The notes: a model not told the origin generated them from the sequence alone. Shown: positions 1 to 9,367, numbered from the stretch's first letter. The stretch: DNA of 64,000 nt from JAEZAA01 sp964514485 (GCA_964514485.1 CAZEWG010000010.1:1-64000), one strand, 5' to 3'. Made by a program: numbers and translations.

Positions 1-812
1 CGGGCAATGATGGACAGCCCGATCAGCACCGCTGAGCTGAAAAAGAAAATGATCGCCAGGATCAGGGTTAAGGGCGGCGAGGCCGCATCCCGGATCTTAC
101 GCACATAAGGGCTGAAATTGGCCCGGGAGAGGCGGGGGGCAATGAATCCCAGGAGTTTGATCAGCAGCCAGGCACAGAAGGTAGAGGCAAGGGCCAGGGT
201 GAGGGCTGCAACCCAGTGCCCCAGGGAAACCCCCTTCCAGCGGGGCTCATTGAGTGATTCGGGCAGCAGGCGGGTCAAGGTACTGCCAGGCAGTTGCTCC
301 ACGAGGCCGGGAATCTGGCTGACGGTTTCGCTAGAAAACACCCAGATAAAGCCAAGCTCTGGATCTTCAACCCGCTCCGCGAAAATGGTTTGGGCGCCTT
401 CCGGTGAGGGCAGTGTGCCGACCTGTTCCCGTTCTGGTGGCAGGTCATCATCCAGAATGCCGAGAGAGTCGTTACTCAACTGCCAGCGGGGGGCAAACAT
501 GCCGCCTTGATCCAGTAGCAGTTGAAGGGACTGCGCAAGTTCAATGCCCCGAGTCGATCGCTGACGGGCGGGAATGTTACTGAGGTTGAAGTACTGGGCC
601 GCTTTTTCATGATCGCCATCGGCCATGGCGGAGAGAAAGCCAAGTACCAGACCCTCCGGTGAGGTACGGTGCAGCGGGTCGTAGACGACGGGTTCGGCGG
701 GCGGGGCTGCCGCTTCCGATGAATCATCCTGGGCGGTTGCCGGTAGTGCCACCATCCAGGCGAGTAACAGTAAAAACAGCCAGCTCCTGGGCTGAGTCCG
801 GCAAAGTTCCAT
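1..812 (-). CDS. MscS-type mechanosensitive channel protein (C-terminus beyond window)
   Basis: The frame opens at an ATG at 812 on the minus strand, preceded by a GAGGTG ribosome site, and runs open to the window edge (270 codons). It begins with a signal peptide ending near ALPATAQ. A periplasmic region of about 150 residues follows (starting around RTSPEGLVLGF), then at least two hydrophobic segments near residues 195-220 and 245-270. This layout, a secreted N-terminal domain before the membrane bundle, is typical of larger MscS-family channels that release solutes on hypo-osmotic shock. The pore and beta domains lie outside the window, so the family call is inferred from layout. It diverges from the osmotic-tolerance-like operon starting at 1279, which fits an osmotic role. 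Confidence 0.7.
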   Translation of the reverse strand, partial: MELCRTQPRSWLFLLLLAWMVALPATAQDDSSEAAAPPAEPVVYDPLHRTSPEGLVLGFLSAMADGDHEKAAQYFNLSNIPARQRSTRGIELAQSLQLLLDQGGMFAPRWQLSNDSLGILDDDLPPEREQVGTLPSPEGAQTIFAERVEDPELGFIWVFSSETVSQIPGLVEQLPGSTLTRLLPESLNEPRWKGVSLGHWVAALTLALASTFCAWLLIKLLGFIAPRLSRANFSPYVRKIRDAASPPLTLILAIIFFFSSAVLIGLSIIA

Positions 813-1278
813 CTAGGTTTCACCTCATACTCTGGAGGGCGGGGGACGAAGCGCCAGTTGGGTTGATTAAGAGATGTAGCAAAACCTGTGCCCGGAGGTT
901 GCGTGGCTTGGGCAAGAAAAGAAAGAGGCTGTTGCGGAGCTTGGGGTGGCTGGGATAATGTGACGCTCTGTAAAAATGACAATACCTTTGTAATTGGCTC
1001 AGCAGATGCGGTATTCCACTTATATTCATGCCTCGGGGGCTCAGGCAAGCTGTGCGCCAGCAGGCAGGAATTGTCTTGAAACAGAGACGATGGCCCAATA
1101 GCATGTTGACTGGCCGTTGGCACCGAAACGGGTGTTTGATGGGTAAGGCATTGGAATCCCTTGAGTTTTAAGATTAGTAACCCGGGAGTGGTGGTATGGT
1201 GTGGGGAAGCGCAAAGTGCATTTTGTCGGCGGAATTCGACATTCGTGTCTCACTAAGGTGATCATTTAGAATTCTGCC
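813..1278. other. Divergent intergenic region, no gene seen
   Basis: These 466 bases separate the divergent MscS-type gene and the retropepsin operon. They are richer in A and T than the surroundings, especially 1140-1275, and must hold both promoters. Short open frames here have no ribosome site or family resemblance. I could not fix a convincing -35/-10 pair for either side. Confidence 0.5.
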
Positions 1279-2034
1279 ATGAAAAACTGCAGCCCATTCT
1301 TTAGAACCGGTACATTGTTGTTGCTATCAGCCTGTTTGAGCGCCTGTTCACCAGAACATTTGCTGATAGATCAAGCCAACCTGAATACCCTGGAATCCCG
1401 ACTGGAACAGCTGGATCAGCAGATTTTGACCCTGGCTGAACGCCAGCCCACCCGTGAAGAGCTGACGCTGGTTCAGGAAAGCGTTGTACAGCAACTGTCG
1501 GAGGAAATTCGCAGCCGTGTCGAGCCTCCCGTTTGTCCCCCGCAGCCGAAACTGAGCTGTCCAGCGGTTCCCGCCCCCAAACAGCCCGTGGTCGATGCCC
1601 ACTCCGGTAAACAGGTTGTTGGCGCGGTTGAAGACGTGCTGCTGGCCCCGCCGGGTATTAAACTGCCAGCCCGCATTGATACCGGCGCGACCACGGCTTC
1701 CCTGCATGCCTCCAGCGTACAGAAGTTTGAGCGTAACGGGGTGGACTGGGTGCGTTTCGAGATGCCCCATCCGGAAACCAAGGAAAACCTGTCGATTGAG
1801 GCCAAGGTTGTGCGCTATGCCCGAATTATTCAGTCCACGACGGAAGAAGGCGAGCGACGTCCGGTGATCGAACTGCATTTCACCCTGGGTAATGTGTCCC
1901 AAATGGCGGAGTTTACGCTGACGGACCGTGGCCATCTGGACTACCCGCTACTGATCGGACGCAACATCCTCAAGGACTTGATGATCGTTGATGTCGCCCA
2001 AACCCGAATTGCTCCCCCCAAAACAACCCCCTGA
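1279..2034 (+). CDS. Retropepsin-like aspartic protease lipoprotein (RimK-associated 'zinc protease' family)
   Basis: This 251-residue protein starts with a lipoprotein signal (hydrophobic stretch, then LSAC around residue 20). A helical, Gln/Glu-rich linker and a proline-rich spacer follow (residues 30-110). The C-terminal 140 residues form the protease domain. It carries one D-T-G-A triad at residue 134 inside the context ARIDTGATTASLHA, and ends with PLLIGRNILKD. One DTG per chain is the retropepsin pattern, where two chains make the active site. The family is often labelled ATP-dependent zinc protease, but the motif argues for an aspartic peptidase. It is first in an operon with a cysteine-free transglutaminase / membrane protein and an ATP-grasp ligase, the combination that I recall being named rlo (osmotic stress tolerance). 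The substrate is unknown. Confidence 0.85.
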   Translation: MKNCSPFFRTGTLLLLSACLSACSPEHLLIDQANLNTLESRLEQLDQQILTLAERQPTREELTLVQESVVQQLSEEIRSRVEPPVCPPQPKLSCPAVPAPKQPVVDAHSGKQVVGAVEDVLLAPPGIKLPARIDTGATTASLHASSVQKFERNGVDWVRFEMPHPETKENLSIEAKVVRYARIIQSTTEEGERRPVIELHFTLGNVSQMAEFTLTDRGHLDYPLLIGRNILKDLMIVDVAQTRIAPPKTTP

Positions 2035-2054
2035 CACGGGGGTAGTGGAGATTT

Positions 2055-3572
2055 ATGACGTCTCGTACTCCGTTTTATGTGATCGTTCTGATGTTGATCG
2101 TCACAGGGCTCTCCATTGCCTGGTTACGTCATACCCAGTTTGATATTCCATTCCAACCCGGCGAGCAGACGACGGTCTGGCTGATTGAAGCCAGGGTGGA
2201 CTTCACCGCAGCTAATGGGCCGGTTTTAGTCAGCCTGGACCTGCCTGACTCGCCCCCCGGATTCCGGGTCTACACCGAACAGGCCGCTTCGCCCGGCTAT
2301 GGCTTTTCCATTATCCAGCGTGACGGTAACCGCCGTGGTGAATGGACCTCCCGCTCGGCAGATGGCCCCCAGACACTGTATTACCGGGTGCAACTGGTAG
2401 AAGACGCTGAAGCCTCGGCCGCCCTGCCGATTGCCACCATCCCGCAGCCGGTCAAGGTCTATTGGAATGAGTCGGAGGCCATGGCGGCCGCCCAGTTGCT
2501 GGACAGTGCGAGTAGGCGCTCCAGCACGCCGGAAAGTATGGCCCGGGAAATTATCAAGCTGGTGATTAGCCCCAATCCGACCCAGAACGCCACCTTGCTG
2601 AAAAATTCCGGTCCCCAGATGGTGGTGCTGGAGAAACTGTTGAACCAGGCGGGGATTCCGGCGCGGGTCTCCATGGGGCTTTATCTGGAAGATGCGCGGC
2701 GGCGTCAGAGCCTGGCGCCCCTGATCGAAATTTTTGCCGACAACCGTTGGCTGGTATTTGACCCGGTGTCAGGAGAGCAGGGGCTGCCGGAGAATGTCCT
2801 GCTTTGGCATCGGGGCAGTGACTCCCTGTTGGACGTGACCGGCGGACGGAACTCCCGGGTCAGCTTCTCCATGATTCAGCAGTCGATTCCGTCCTTGCAG
2901 TTGGCTCAGGATAAGATCAACAGCAGTAGCTTCGCATTCCTGGGTATTCATCGGTTGCCCATTGAAGAGCAAAGCGTGTTCAAAATGCTGCTGCTGTTGC
3001 CCATTGGTGCGCTGGTGGTGGTGTTTATGCGCATTATGGTGGGCATTCGAACCTCGGGAACCTTCATGCCGGTGCTCATTGCCCTGGCCTTTCTACAGAC
3101 CTCCCTGTGGACCGGACTGGTCAGCTTCGTCACCATTGTGGCGTTGGGATTATTGCTGCGGGGCTATCTGTCCCGTCTGAACTTATTGCTGGTGGCGCGG
3201 ATTGCCACGCTGGTGATTCTGGTGGTGTTCCTGATCGCCATCCTCAGCTTGCTGGGCTATGAGCTCGGCTTCGATACCGGCATGACCATCACCTTCTTCC
3301 CGATGATTATCATCGCCTGGACCATTGAACGGATGTCCATCCTCTGGGAAGAAGAAGGGCCCAGCGAGGTGGTCAAGCAGGGGGGGGGCAGCCTGCTGGT
3401 GGCGATTTTGGCCTACCTGTTGATGAGCTCCGAACACGTCAGCTACCTGAGCTTCAACTTCCCCGAGTTGCATCTGGTGCTGCTGGCCCTGACTCTCCTG
3501 ATGGGACAGTACACCGGCTACAAGCTGTCTGAGCTGCGCCGGTTTCGGGCCATGGTGAGGTCTTCGGGATGA
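2055..3572 (+). CDS. Inactive transglutaminase fused to multi-TM domain (RloB-like)
   Basis: The 505-residue protein has an N-terminal membrane anchor (residues 5-25). An extracytoplasmic region of about 270 residues with a transglutaminase-like part follows, including ALLEKLLNQAGIPAR-like and DNRWLVFDPVSGE stretches. The C-terminal 190 residues hold about six to seven hydrophobic helices. The whole protein contains no cysteine, so the transglutaminase fold cannot use the usual Cys-His-Asp mechanism and is probably a binding module. The gene starts 20 bases after the retropepsin gene and its TGA overlaps the ATG of the ATP-grasp gene (ATGA), so the three are translationally linked. The family matches the 7TM transglutaminase proteins linked with osmotic tolerance; the molecular role is inferred. 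Confidence 0.85.
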   Translation: MTSRTPFYVIVLMLIVTGLSIAWLRHTQFDIPFQPGEQTTVWLIEARVDFTAANGPVLVSLDLPDSPPGFRVYTEQAASPGYGFSIIQRDGNRRGEWTSRSADGPQTLYYRVQLVEDAEASAALPIATIPQPVKVYWNESEAMAAAQLLDSASRRSSTPESMAREIIKLVISPNPTQNATLLKNSGPQMVVLEKLLNQAGIPARVSMGLYLEDARRRQSLAPLIEIFADNRWLVFDPVSGEQGLPENVLLWHRGSDSLLDVTGGRNSRVSFSMIQQSIPSLQLAQDKINSSSFAFLGIHRLPIEEQSVFKMLLLLPIGALVVVFMRIMVGIRTSGTFMPVLIALAFLQTSLWTGLVSFVTIVALGLLLRGYLSRLNLLLVARIATLVILVVFLIAILSLLGYELGFDTGMTITFFPMIIIAWTIERMSILWEEEGPSEVVKQGGGSLLVAILAYLLMSSEHVSYLSFNFPELHLVLLALTLLMGQYTGYKLSELRRFRAMVRSSG

Positions 3573-4558
3573 TTGGCGTGAGTCCGATGGCCCTGGCCCG
3601 CTCCGGCATTCTGGGAATGAATTGCCGTAACGTGTCCTATATTGGCCGCTACAATCCACGTCGCTTGTTCCCACTGGTGGATAACAAGCTTCGCACCAAG
3701 TTCCTGGCGGAAAAAGCCGGTGTGGTAACGCCCAGGCTTTATTACGTGATCCAGCACCAGTACGAAATCAGCCGGGTGGGGCAGTTGCTGGCCCGGATTA
3801 AAGGAGGCTTTGCCATCAAGCCCGCCAAAGGGTCCGGTGGCAAAGGCATCCTGGTGATTATCGGGCGGCGCGGGGAGAACTTCGTCAAGGCTTCTGGGGT
3901 GGAAGTCACCCTGGAAGATATCGAGCGTCATCTGACCAATACCCTGGCGGGGCTCTACTCGCTGAGCGGCTCGCCCGACGTGGTGATTATTGAGGAGTTG
4001 ATCGAGTTCGATCCGGTGTTTGCCGGCTATTCCCATGAAGGCGTTCCGGATATCCGGATTATTGTCTTCAAGGGCTATCCGGTGATGGCCATGTTGCGTC
4101 TCGCCACCCATGCTTCCGACGGTAAGGCCAACCTGCACCAGGGCGCGGTGGGTGTGGGGCTGGATATCGCCACGGGACGCTGCCTGAATGCGGTGCAGTT
4201 TTCCAAGCCGATTAAGCAGCATCCGGATACGGGGATGGGATTTGATAAGATCCAGGTGCCCAATTGGCCGGTGATGCTCAACCTGGCCGCACGCTGCTAT
4301 GAAATGACCGGTTTGGGTTATATCGGCACCGATTTGGTGTTGGACGCCAAGCGCGGCCCTCTGCTGCTGGAGCTGAATGCCCGCCCCGGGCTGGCGATTC
4401 AAGTCGCGAATGGCTGCGGTCTGCTGCCGCGGCTGCGGCATATCGAGTCGTTGGCGGTGCGCCATGATTCGCCAGAGCGTCGGGTCCGCTATGCCATGCA
4501 GGAGTTTGCGACCGCCGCGCCTGAAATTCCGAACGAGATGTTCCCGGCAATGGCTTAG
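3569..4558 (+). CDS. ATP-grasp alpha-L-glutamate ligase-like protein (RimK-related)
   Basis: This 329-residue protein is an ATP-grasp enzyme. The central FAIKPAKGSGGKGI stretch (around residues 83-96) is the nucleotide-binding loop, and LLLELNARPGLAIQVAN near the C-terminus carries the metal-binding Glu and Asn. Relatives are annotated as alpha-L-glutamate ligase-like proteins that would join an amino acid or peptide to an acceptor; no substrate is known. ATG overlaps the previous stop by four bases. Together with the retropepsin and the transglutaminase-like membrane protein it forms a make, present and cut peptide module, a reading based on conserved gene order rather than experiment here. 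A hairpin spanning the stop codon probably ends the operon. Confidence 0.85.
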   Translation: MIGVSPMALARSGILGMNCRNVSYIGRYNPRRLFPLVDNKLRTKFLAEKAGVVTPRLYYVIQHQYEISRVGQLLARIKGGFAIKPAKGSGGKGILVIIGRRGENFVKASGVEVTLEDIERHLTNTLAGLYSLSGSPDVVIIEELIEFDPVFAGYSHEGVPDIRIIVFKGYPVMAMLRLATHASDGKANLHQGAVGVGLDIATGRCLNAVQFSKPIKQHPDTGMGFDKIQVPNWPVMLNLAARCYEMTGLGYIGTDLVLDAKRGPLLLELNARPGLAIQVANGCGLLPRLRHIESLAVRHDSPERRVRYAMQEFATAAPEIPNEMFPAMA

Positions 4559-4575
4559 GCCATTGCCGTTTGCCC
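4545..4575 (+). terminator. Probable rho-independent terminator of the rlo-like operon
   Basis: Arms CGGCAATGG (4545-4553) and CCATTGCCG (4560-4568) form a perfect 9-bp stem with a six-base loop containing the end of the ATP-grasp gene. A short T run follows directly and a longer one begins ten bases later. Confidence 0.6.
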
Positions 4576-4777
4576 GCCTTTTTTTCCAGCCGACTCCGGC
4601 CTTTCCTGATTCCTTCCAGCGCACTGAACTGCCCGGCAGATCCGGGTTTCAGGCCCTGGAACCCCTGTTCATCGCGCCCGTTATTTGATGCTTTTGCGAC
4701 CAAAGTCGAGTGTTCATTTATCGGCGGGCTTTCTATCATCAGTAAAAGTACTCTGCCATGATGAGGATACAACAACA

Positions 4778-6406
4778 ATGATGGCCAATATCTTCAATGC
4801 AGGCTTGGAAGCTAACCCGGCAAATTATGCCGCGCTGTCCCCGTTGAGCTTTCTGGCGCGCTCCGCCTTTGTCTATCCCGATTATCTGGCTCTGGTGCAC
4901 GGCCCAATCCGCCGTACCTGGGGTGAAGTCTACCAGCGCAGCCGCCAGCTGGCGTCCAGCCTGACCAAACGAGGGATTGGCCGGGGCGATACGGTTTCCT
5001 TTCTCTGTCCCAACACCCCGGCCCTGTATGAGGCCCACTTCGGGGTGCCCATGGCGGGGGCGGTCCTCAACGCCATTAACACCCGTCTGGACGCTGAAGC
5101 CATTGCCTTTATCTTGCAGCATGGCGAATCCAAGGCGTTGTTCGTGGATCGGGAGTTTGCCGAAGTTGCCGAGAAGGCAATCGAGATGATTGCGCGGCCG
5201 ATTTTGGTGGTGGCCATTGATGACCCGCTGTACAAAGAGGGGCACTTGGTTTCCGAGCTGGAGTACGATGCTTTTGTCGCCGAAGGCGATGCGGATTTTG
5301 AGTGGGTGCAGCCTGACAACGAGTGGGATGCCATTACCCTGAACTACACCTCCGGCACCACCGGCAACCCGAAAGGGGTGGTTTACCATCACCGTGGGGC
5401 CTACCTGAATGCCGTGAACTGGACCCTGTCCTGGGCGATGCCGCTGCATGCCGCCTACCTGTGGACGTTGCCCATGTTCCACTGCAATGGCTGGTGTTTC
5501 CCCTGGACCATGGCGGCCCTGGCGGGTGTGAACGTGTGCCTGCGCCATGTGCGGGCCGAGGATATTTTCTCCCGGATCCGGGAAGAGAAAGTGACCCATT
5601 TTTGTGCCGCGCCCATTGTTCTGAACCTGCTCAAGAACGCGGACGACAGCCTGAAGGCGGGTATTGAGCCCGGAGTTCAGGCGATGACCGCTGGTGCGGC
5701 GCCGCCTTCTTCCGTGATTGCCGGCGTTGAGGCGATGGGCATGTCCGTCACTCACGTTTATGGCCTGACCGAGAGCTATGGCCCGGCGATTTCCTGTGCC
5801 TGGAAATCCAAGTGGGATGAGGCGCCGTTGGACGAGCGGGCCCGCATCAAGTCCCGCCAGGGGGTGAAAAGCCCACTGCTGGAGGACGTTATGATCGCCG
5901 ACCCGATCACCATGAAGCCGGTGCCGATGGATGGCAGCACCATGGGTGAGATCATGATGCGCGGTAACCTGATCATGAAGGGCTACCTGAAAAACCCCCG
6001 GGCCACCGAAGAGGCCTTTGAAGGTGGCTGGTTCCATACCGGCGACCTGGCGGTCTGGCATGAGGATGGTTATATCGAGATCCGCGACCGCTCCAAGGAC
6101 ATCATCATTTCCGGCGGTGAAAATATTTCCTCCATTGAAGTGGAGGATGTGCTTTACCGGCATCCGGCCGTGTCCGAAGTGGCGGTGGTGGCCCGCCCGG
6201 ATGAGAAGTGGGGTGAAACGCCCTGTGCCTTTGTCACCTTGAAGGATGGTTATAGCCTGAGCGAGGAGGAGCTGATCCAGTTCGCCCGGGACAACATGGC
6301 CCACTTCAAAATCCCCCGCAAGATCGTGTTTGGTGAGCTGCCCAAGACCAGTACCGGCAAAATCCAGAAGTTCATGTTGCGGGAACAGGCCAAACAGGCT
6401 GAGTAG
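4778..6406 (+). CDS. AMP-forming acyl-CoA synthetase (fatty acid--CoA ligase family)
   Basis: This enzyme activates a carboxylic acid to its acyl-CoA by way of an acyl-adenylate. The P-loop YTSGTTGNPKG, the VYGLTES motif, the GGWFHTGD stretch and the C-terminal PKTSTGKIQK lysine region are all present, giving a complete ANL-family enzyme of 542 residues. The start at 4778 is chosen because GAGGA lies ten bases upstream and the protein then begins MMANIFNAGLE; an upstream ATG at 4685 would add 31 residues without family support. The sequence resembles the medium/long-chain and methylmercaptopropionate-type ligases, so the exact substrate is open. It stands alone, closed by a strong terminator. 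Confidence 0.9.
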   Translation: MMANIFNAGLEANPANYAALSPLSFLARSAFVYPDYLALVHGPIRRTWGEVYQRSRQLASSLTKRGIGRGDTVSFLCPNTPALYEAHFGVPMAGAVLNAINTRLDAEAIAFILQHGESKALFVDREFAEVAEKAIEMIARPILVVAIDDPLYKEGHLVSELEYDAFVAEGDADFEWVQPDNEWDAITLNYTSGTTGNPKGVVYHHRGAYLNAVNWTLSWAMPLHAAYLWTLPMFHCNGWCFPWTMAALAGVNVCLRHVRAEDIFSRIREEKVTHFCAAPIVLNLLKNADDSLKAGIEPGVQAMTAGAAPPSSVIAGVEAMGMSVTHVYGLTESYGPAISCAWKSKWDEAPLDERARIKSRQGVKSPLLEDVMIADPITMKPVPMDGSTMGEIMMRGNLIMKGYLKNPRATEEAFEGGWFHTGDLAVWHEDGYIEIRDRSKDIIISGGENISSIEVEDVLYRHPAVSEVAVVARPDEKWGETPCAFVTLKDGYSLSEEELIQFARDNMAHFKIPRKIVFGELPKTSTGKIQKFMLREQAKQAE

Positions 6407-6438
6407 TCATTTAGTAAGACGTGCGTCTCCAGTCTTTC

Positions 6439-6463
6439 GGGCTCCTTTTAGGAGCCCTTTTTT
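6439..6463 (+). terminator. Rho-independent terminator after acyl-CoA synthetase
   Basis: GGGCTCCT (6439-6446) pairs with AGGAGCCC (6450-6457) across a three-base loop and is followed by six T. It lies 33 bases after the stop codon. Confidence 0.9.
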
Positions 6464-6603
6464 GTGGGCGATCGGTTGATCCCCCCGTGGCTCTTGCCGG
6501 CCTTTGTTAGCTGCCGCAAGGCAGAGCCCCGGCTAAATCCTTACACTTCCTCCTGAAAACCTTTTACAACGGACCTGTGCCCGTTTGGCGAGGAGGAAAC
6601 CGC

Positions 6604-7350
6604 ATGCGAACCAATATTCTGATTACCGGCGCCAGTAGTGGCTTGGGGCGGGGCATGGCCTTGGAGTATGCCGCCCGGGGTCATAACCTGGCGTTGTGCG
6701 CGCGCCGGGTTGAGCGACTGGAAACCCTAAAGCAGGAACTGGAGAGCCGCTACCCGGCGATTCGCGTGGTCATCCAGGAGCTGGACGTGCTCGATTATGA
6801 TCAAGTGTTCGAGGTGTTTCAGGCGTTTCATCAGGAGCTGGGGCGGCTGGATCGAGTCATCGTGAATGCCGGGGTCGGTCAGGGGCGGCCACTGGGGACC
6901 GGACACTTCCGGGTCAACCAGCAAACGGCTGAAACCAACTTTGTCGCCGCCCTGGCCCAATGTGAAGCGGCGCTGGAAATTTTCCGCTCGCAAAATGATG
7001 GTCATCTGGTGGTGATCTCGTCGGTCAGCGCGATGCGGGGCATGCCCCGTAATCTGACCACCTATGCGGCCAGCAAGGCCGGCATTGCCACCCTGGCCGA
7101 AGGCATCCGGGCTGATCTGCTGGGGACACCGATTCGGGTCACCACGCTGTTTCCGGGTTATATCCGGACCGCGATCAACGAAAAGGTGAAGAACGCGCCG
7201 TTTATGATTGATACAGAAGCGGGATGTCGCCTGCTGGTGGAGGCGATTGACCGGGAGCCGGCTGAAGCGACGGTGCCGAGATGGCCCTGGGCGGCGGTGA
7301 GCCTGCTGATGCGTTATCTGCCGTTGCCAGTGGTGGCAAGGATGGTGTGA
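6604..7350 (+). CDS. Short-chain dehydrogenase/reductase (SDR)
   Basis: This 248-residue classical SDR is an NAD(P)-dependent oxidoreductase. The cofactor motif TGASSGLG is near residue 9, NAGVG near 90, the catalytic Ser in VVISSVSA and the Tyr-Lys pair in YAASKAG near 155. The ATG at 6604 has a strong GAGGAGGAAA site; a GTG nine codons upstream is less likely. The C-terminal tail is hydrophobic, which may attach it to the membrane. The substrate cannot be read from the sequence. It is convergent with the chemotaxis receptor gene. Confidence 0.9.
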   Translation: MRTNILITGASSGLGRGMALEYAARGHNLALCARRVERLETLKQELESRYPAIRVVIQELDVLDYDQVFEVFQAFHQELGRLDRVIVNAGVGQGRPLGTGHFRVNQQTAETNFVAALAQCEAALEIFRSQNDGHLVVISSVSAMRGMPRNLTTYAASKAGIATLAEGIRADLLGTPIRVTTLFPGYIRTAINEKVKNAPFMIDTEAGCRLLVEAIDREPAEATVPRWPWAAVSLLMRYLPLPVVARMV

Positions 7351-7352
7351 GC

Positions 7353-7376
7353 GCGTCCGGGCGGGTGCCCGGACGC
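7353..7376. terminator. Perfect hairpin between convergent genes
   Basis: GCGTCCGGGC (7353-7362) and GCCCGGACGC (7367-7376) form a perfect 10-bp stem with a GGGT loop, between two convergent genes. There is no T run, so it may act as a weak two-way terminator or as an RNA end-protecting stem. Confidence 0.5.
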
Positions 7377-7385
7377 TGAAGGGCA

Positions 7386-9071
7386 TTAAACCTTGAACTG
7401 TCCGACCAGCACACGCAGGTTCTCGCCCAGTCGGGCCAGTTCCACGCTGGCATCCGAGGTCTGGCTGACGCCGATGGAGCTTTGGCCGGAGGCATCCACA
7501 ATGCGGGTCACGTTGTGGTTGATCTCTTCCGCCACTTGGCTTTGTTGCTCAGCCGCGGCAGCGATCTGAGTGATCTGGTCGTGAATGACCGCGACCGATT
7601 GCTCAATGGTGTGCAGGGCTTCGGCCGCCTCATTGATGGACTCGACCGTCTGCTCCGATTGGGTCTGGGCCGCTTTCATCTGATCCGCCGCCTGACGGGA
7701 TTCGGTCACGTAGCCTTCAATCATGGAGCGGATCTGCGAGGCGGATTCGCTGCTGCGGCTGGCCAGTTGACGGACTTCATCGGCGACCACCGCAAAGCCG
7801 CGGCCATGCTCCCCAGCCCGGGCCGCCTCAATGGCGGCGTTCAGGGCCAGCAGGTTGGTTTGGTCGGTCACTTCCCGGATCACGTCCAGCACGGTTTGGA
7901 TCTCGTTGCTCCGGGCGGCCAGGGTTTCGATCTGGCGGGCACTGTCTTGCAGGACCACCACCAGGTCACGAACCGACTGCTGGGACGACAACACCCGCTG
8001 GCGACCGGCCTGGGCATTGAGGTCGGCGTTGCCCGCCGCGTTTTCCACTTCGTTGGCATTGCGGGAGATCTGGTGCACGGTGGCGGCCATTTCCTGAATG
8101 GCGGACGCGATCTGATCGGTTTCACTGCCTTGCTGATCGACGGAGTGGCGGGTCTCGGACGCGATCTGGCTCAGTTCCTCGGCAGCGGAGGCCAACTGGT
8201 GGGTGGTTTCTCCCACCTCGGCAACCGCCCCCTGGATCTTGGCCACGAAGGCGTTGAACTGCTGGCCGAGCTCCGCCAACTCATCCTGGCCTTGATCGGG
8301 CAGGCGCTGGGTCAGATCGCCATCACCACTGGCAATTTCCCGCATCATGCGGGTGGCCTGACTCAGCGGACGGGTGACCGTGCGTCCCACATACAAGCCG
8401 ATCAGGATCGCGATGACGATGATGATCAGGGTGGTTAACAGAATGTTCTGGAGCGCCATGCGGATATTCGAGCTGATCTCTTCCTGGGCGGCGGCTACGG
8501 CCCGGTCCACATCGGTGACATAAATGCCGGCACCGATCACCCATTGCCATTTGCTCAGGTCAACGGAGTAGGAAATCTTGGGCTCGGGCTGATCCGTGGC
8601 GGGGTTGGGCCAGGTGTATTCGTGATAGCCCACGCCGTTACGGCCGGTTTCAATCAGGTTGCGCAACAGCTCCCGGCGCTCCGGCGTGGAGTTCCGTGAC
8701 GGGCCTTCCAGGCTGGGGTTGGGGCGAAAGGCCAGGTTATAGGAGTCATAGGTCCAGGCGTAGATGTAGTTGTTGTCGCCAAAGCCGATGGAACGCAGGA
8801 TGGCGCGGGCGCTCAGTTTGGCTTCTTCTTCGTCCAGGGTGGGGTCGGTATAGACCTCGTCAATGGCGGTACGGGCCGCCTCCACAACCTGCTTCAAACC
8901 TTCCTTGTGAGCCGTGATCAGGTTTTGGCGCAGGCGCTCCACCTCAGCAGTGCCTTGCTGCTGCAACTGGCTGACGGTCAGCCAGGCGGTGATGCCACCG
9001 GTCAGCAGAACCGGTAGCAGAATACCGATTAAGAGTCGGGCTCGAATGCTCAAGCGGGAAATCAGATTCAT
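7386..9071 (-). CDS. Methyl-accepting chemotaxis protein with single Cache sensor
   Basis: This 561-residue receptor has an N-terminal membrane helix (residues 10-30) and a periplasmic domain of about 155 residues. That domain contains YIYAWTYDSYNLAFRPNP and WQWVIGAGIYVTDVD, typical of single-Cache (sCache_2) sensors of small acids. A second membrane helix lies near residues 205-230, then a HAMP domain and the coiled-coil signalling domain. The hairpin tip around EVTDQTNLLALNAAIEAARAGE is well conserved and binds CheA/CheW. It would steer flagellar or twitching motility in response to a ligand that cannot be named. The start follows an AGGA site. No chemotaxis kinase genes are near, so this is a stand-alone receptor. 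Confidence 0.95.
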   Translation of the reverse strand: MNLISRLSIRARLLIGILLPVLLTGGITAWLTVSQLQQQGTAEVERLRQNLITAHKEGLKQVVEAARTAIDEVYTDPTLDEEEAKLSARAILRSIGFGDNNYIYAWTYDSYNLAFRPNPSLEGPSRNSTPERRELLRNLIETGRNGVGYHEYTWPNPATDQPEPKISYSVDLSKWQWVIGAGIYVTDVDRAVAAAQEEISSNIRMALQNILLTTLIIIVIAILIGLYVGRTVTRPLSQATRMMREIASGDGDLTQRLPDQGQDELAELGQQFNAFVAKIQGAVAEVGETTHQLASAAEELSQIASETRHSVDQQGSETDQIASAIQEMAATVHQISRNANEVENAAGNADLNAQAGRQRVLSSQQSVRDLVVVLQDSARQIETLAARSNEIQTVLDVIREVTDQTNLLALNAAIEAARAGEHGRGFAVVADEVRQLASRSSESASQIRSMIEGYVTESRQAADQMKAAQTQSEQTVESINEAAEALHTIEQSVAVIHDQITQIAAAAEQQSQVAEEINHNVTRIVDASGQSSIGVSQTSDASVELARLGENLRVLVGQFKV

Positions 9072-9367
9072 GACGTCTTCCTTTAAATTGTTCTTTGCCT
9101 GGAGAGGAGGCGGGGCAGAACTCTATTTCTAGACTCATATTCCGTATAGCGAAAGTTGGTTTTACAAATAATAGCAAAAATGAAATTTATGTTCCCGTAT
9201 TGAGACATTCAGTGGCCTAACAGGGCCAAATCTGGACATTTCGTCATCTGCGATTGCTTGAGGGGGGCACGGGGCCACCACATAATTTGGAAACGCTCAG
9301 GCAGCCTCTGGAATCACTGGGTTATTGGCCGTCGTCCACCGGAGTCAACAACAGGAGCAGGTAACAG

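Noticed and set aside
476..1123. A 215-codon minus-strand frame at the window start
   Set aside because: It overlaps the channel gene in another frame; the frame from 812 has a ribosome site, signal peptide and membrane helices.
3518..4624. A 368-codon open frame opposite the ATP-grasp gene
   Set aside because: It is antisense to a gene with conserved ATP-grasp motifs and has no recognisable protein features.
4739..6304. A 521-codon open frame opposite the acyl-CoA synthetase
   Set aside because: It is the antisense shadow of a complete ANL enzyme, without motifs or ribosome site.
9072..9200. A possible sigma-28 promoter for the chemotaxis receptor
   Set aside because: TAAA then 15 bases then ACGGAATA on the minus strand matches only half of the GCCGATAA box, so it is too weak to report.
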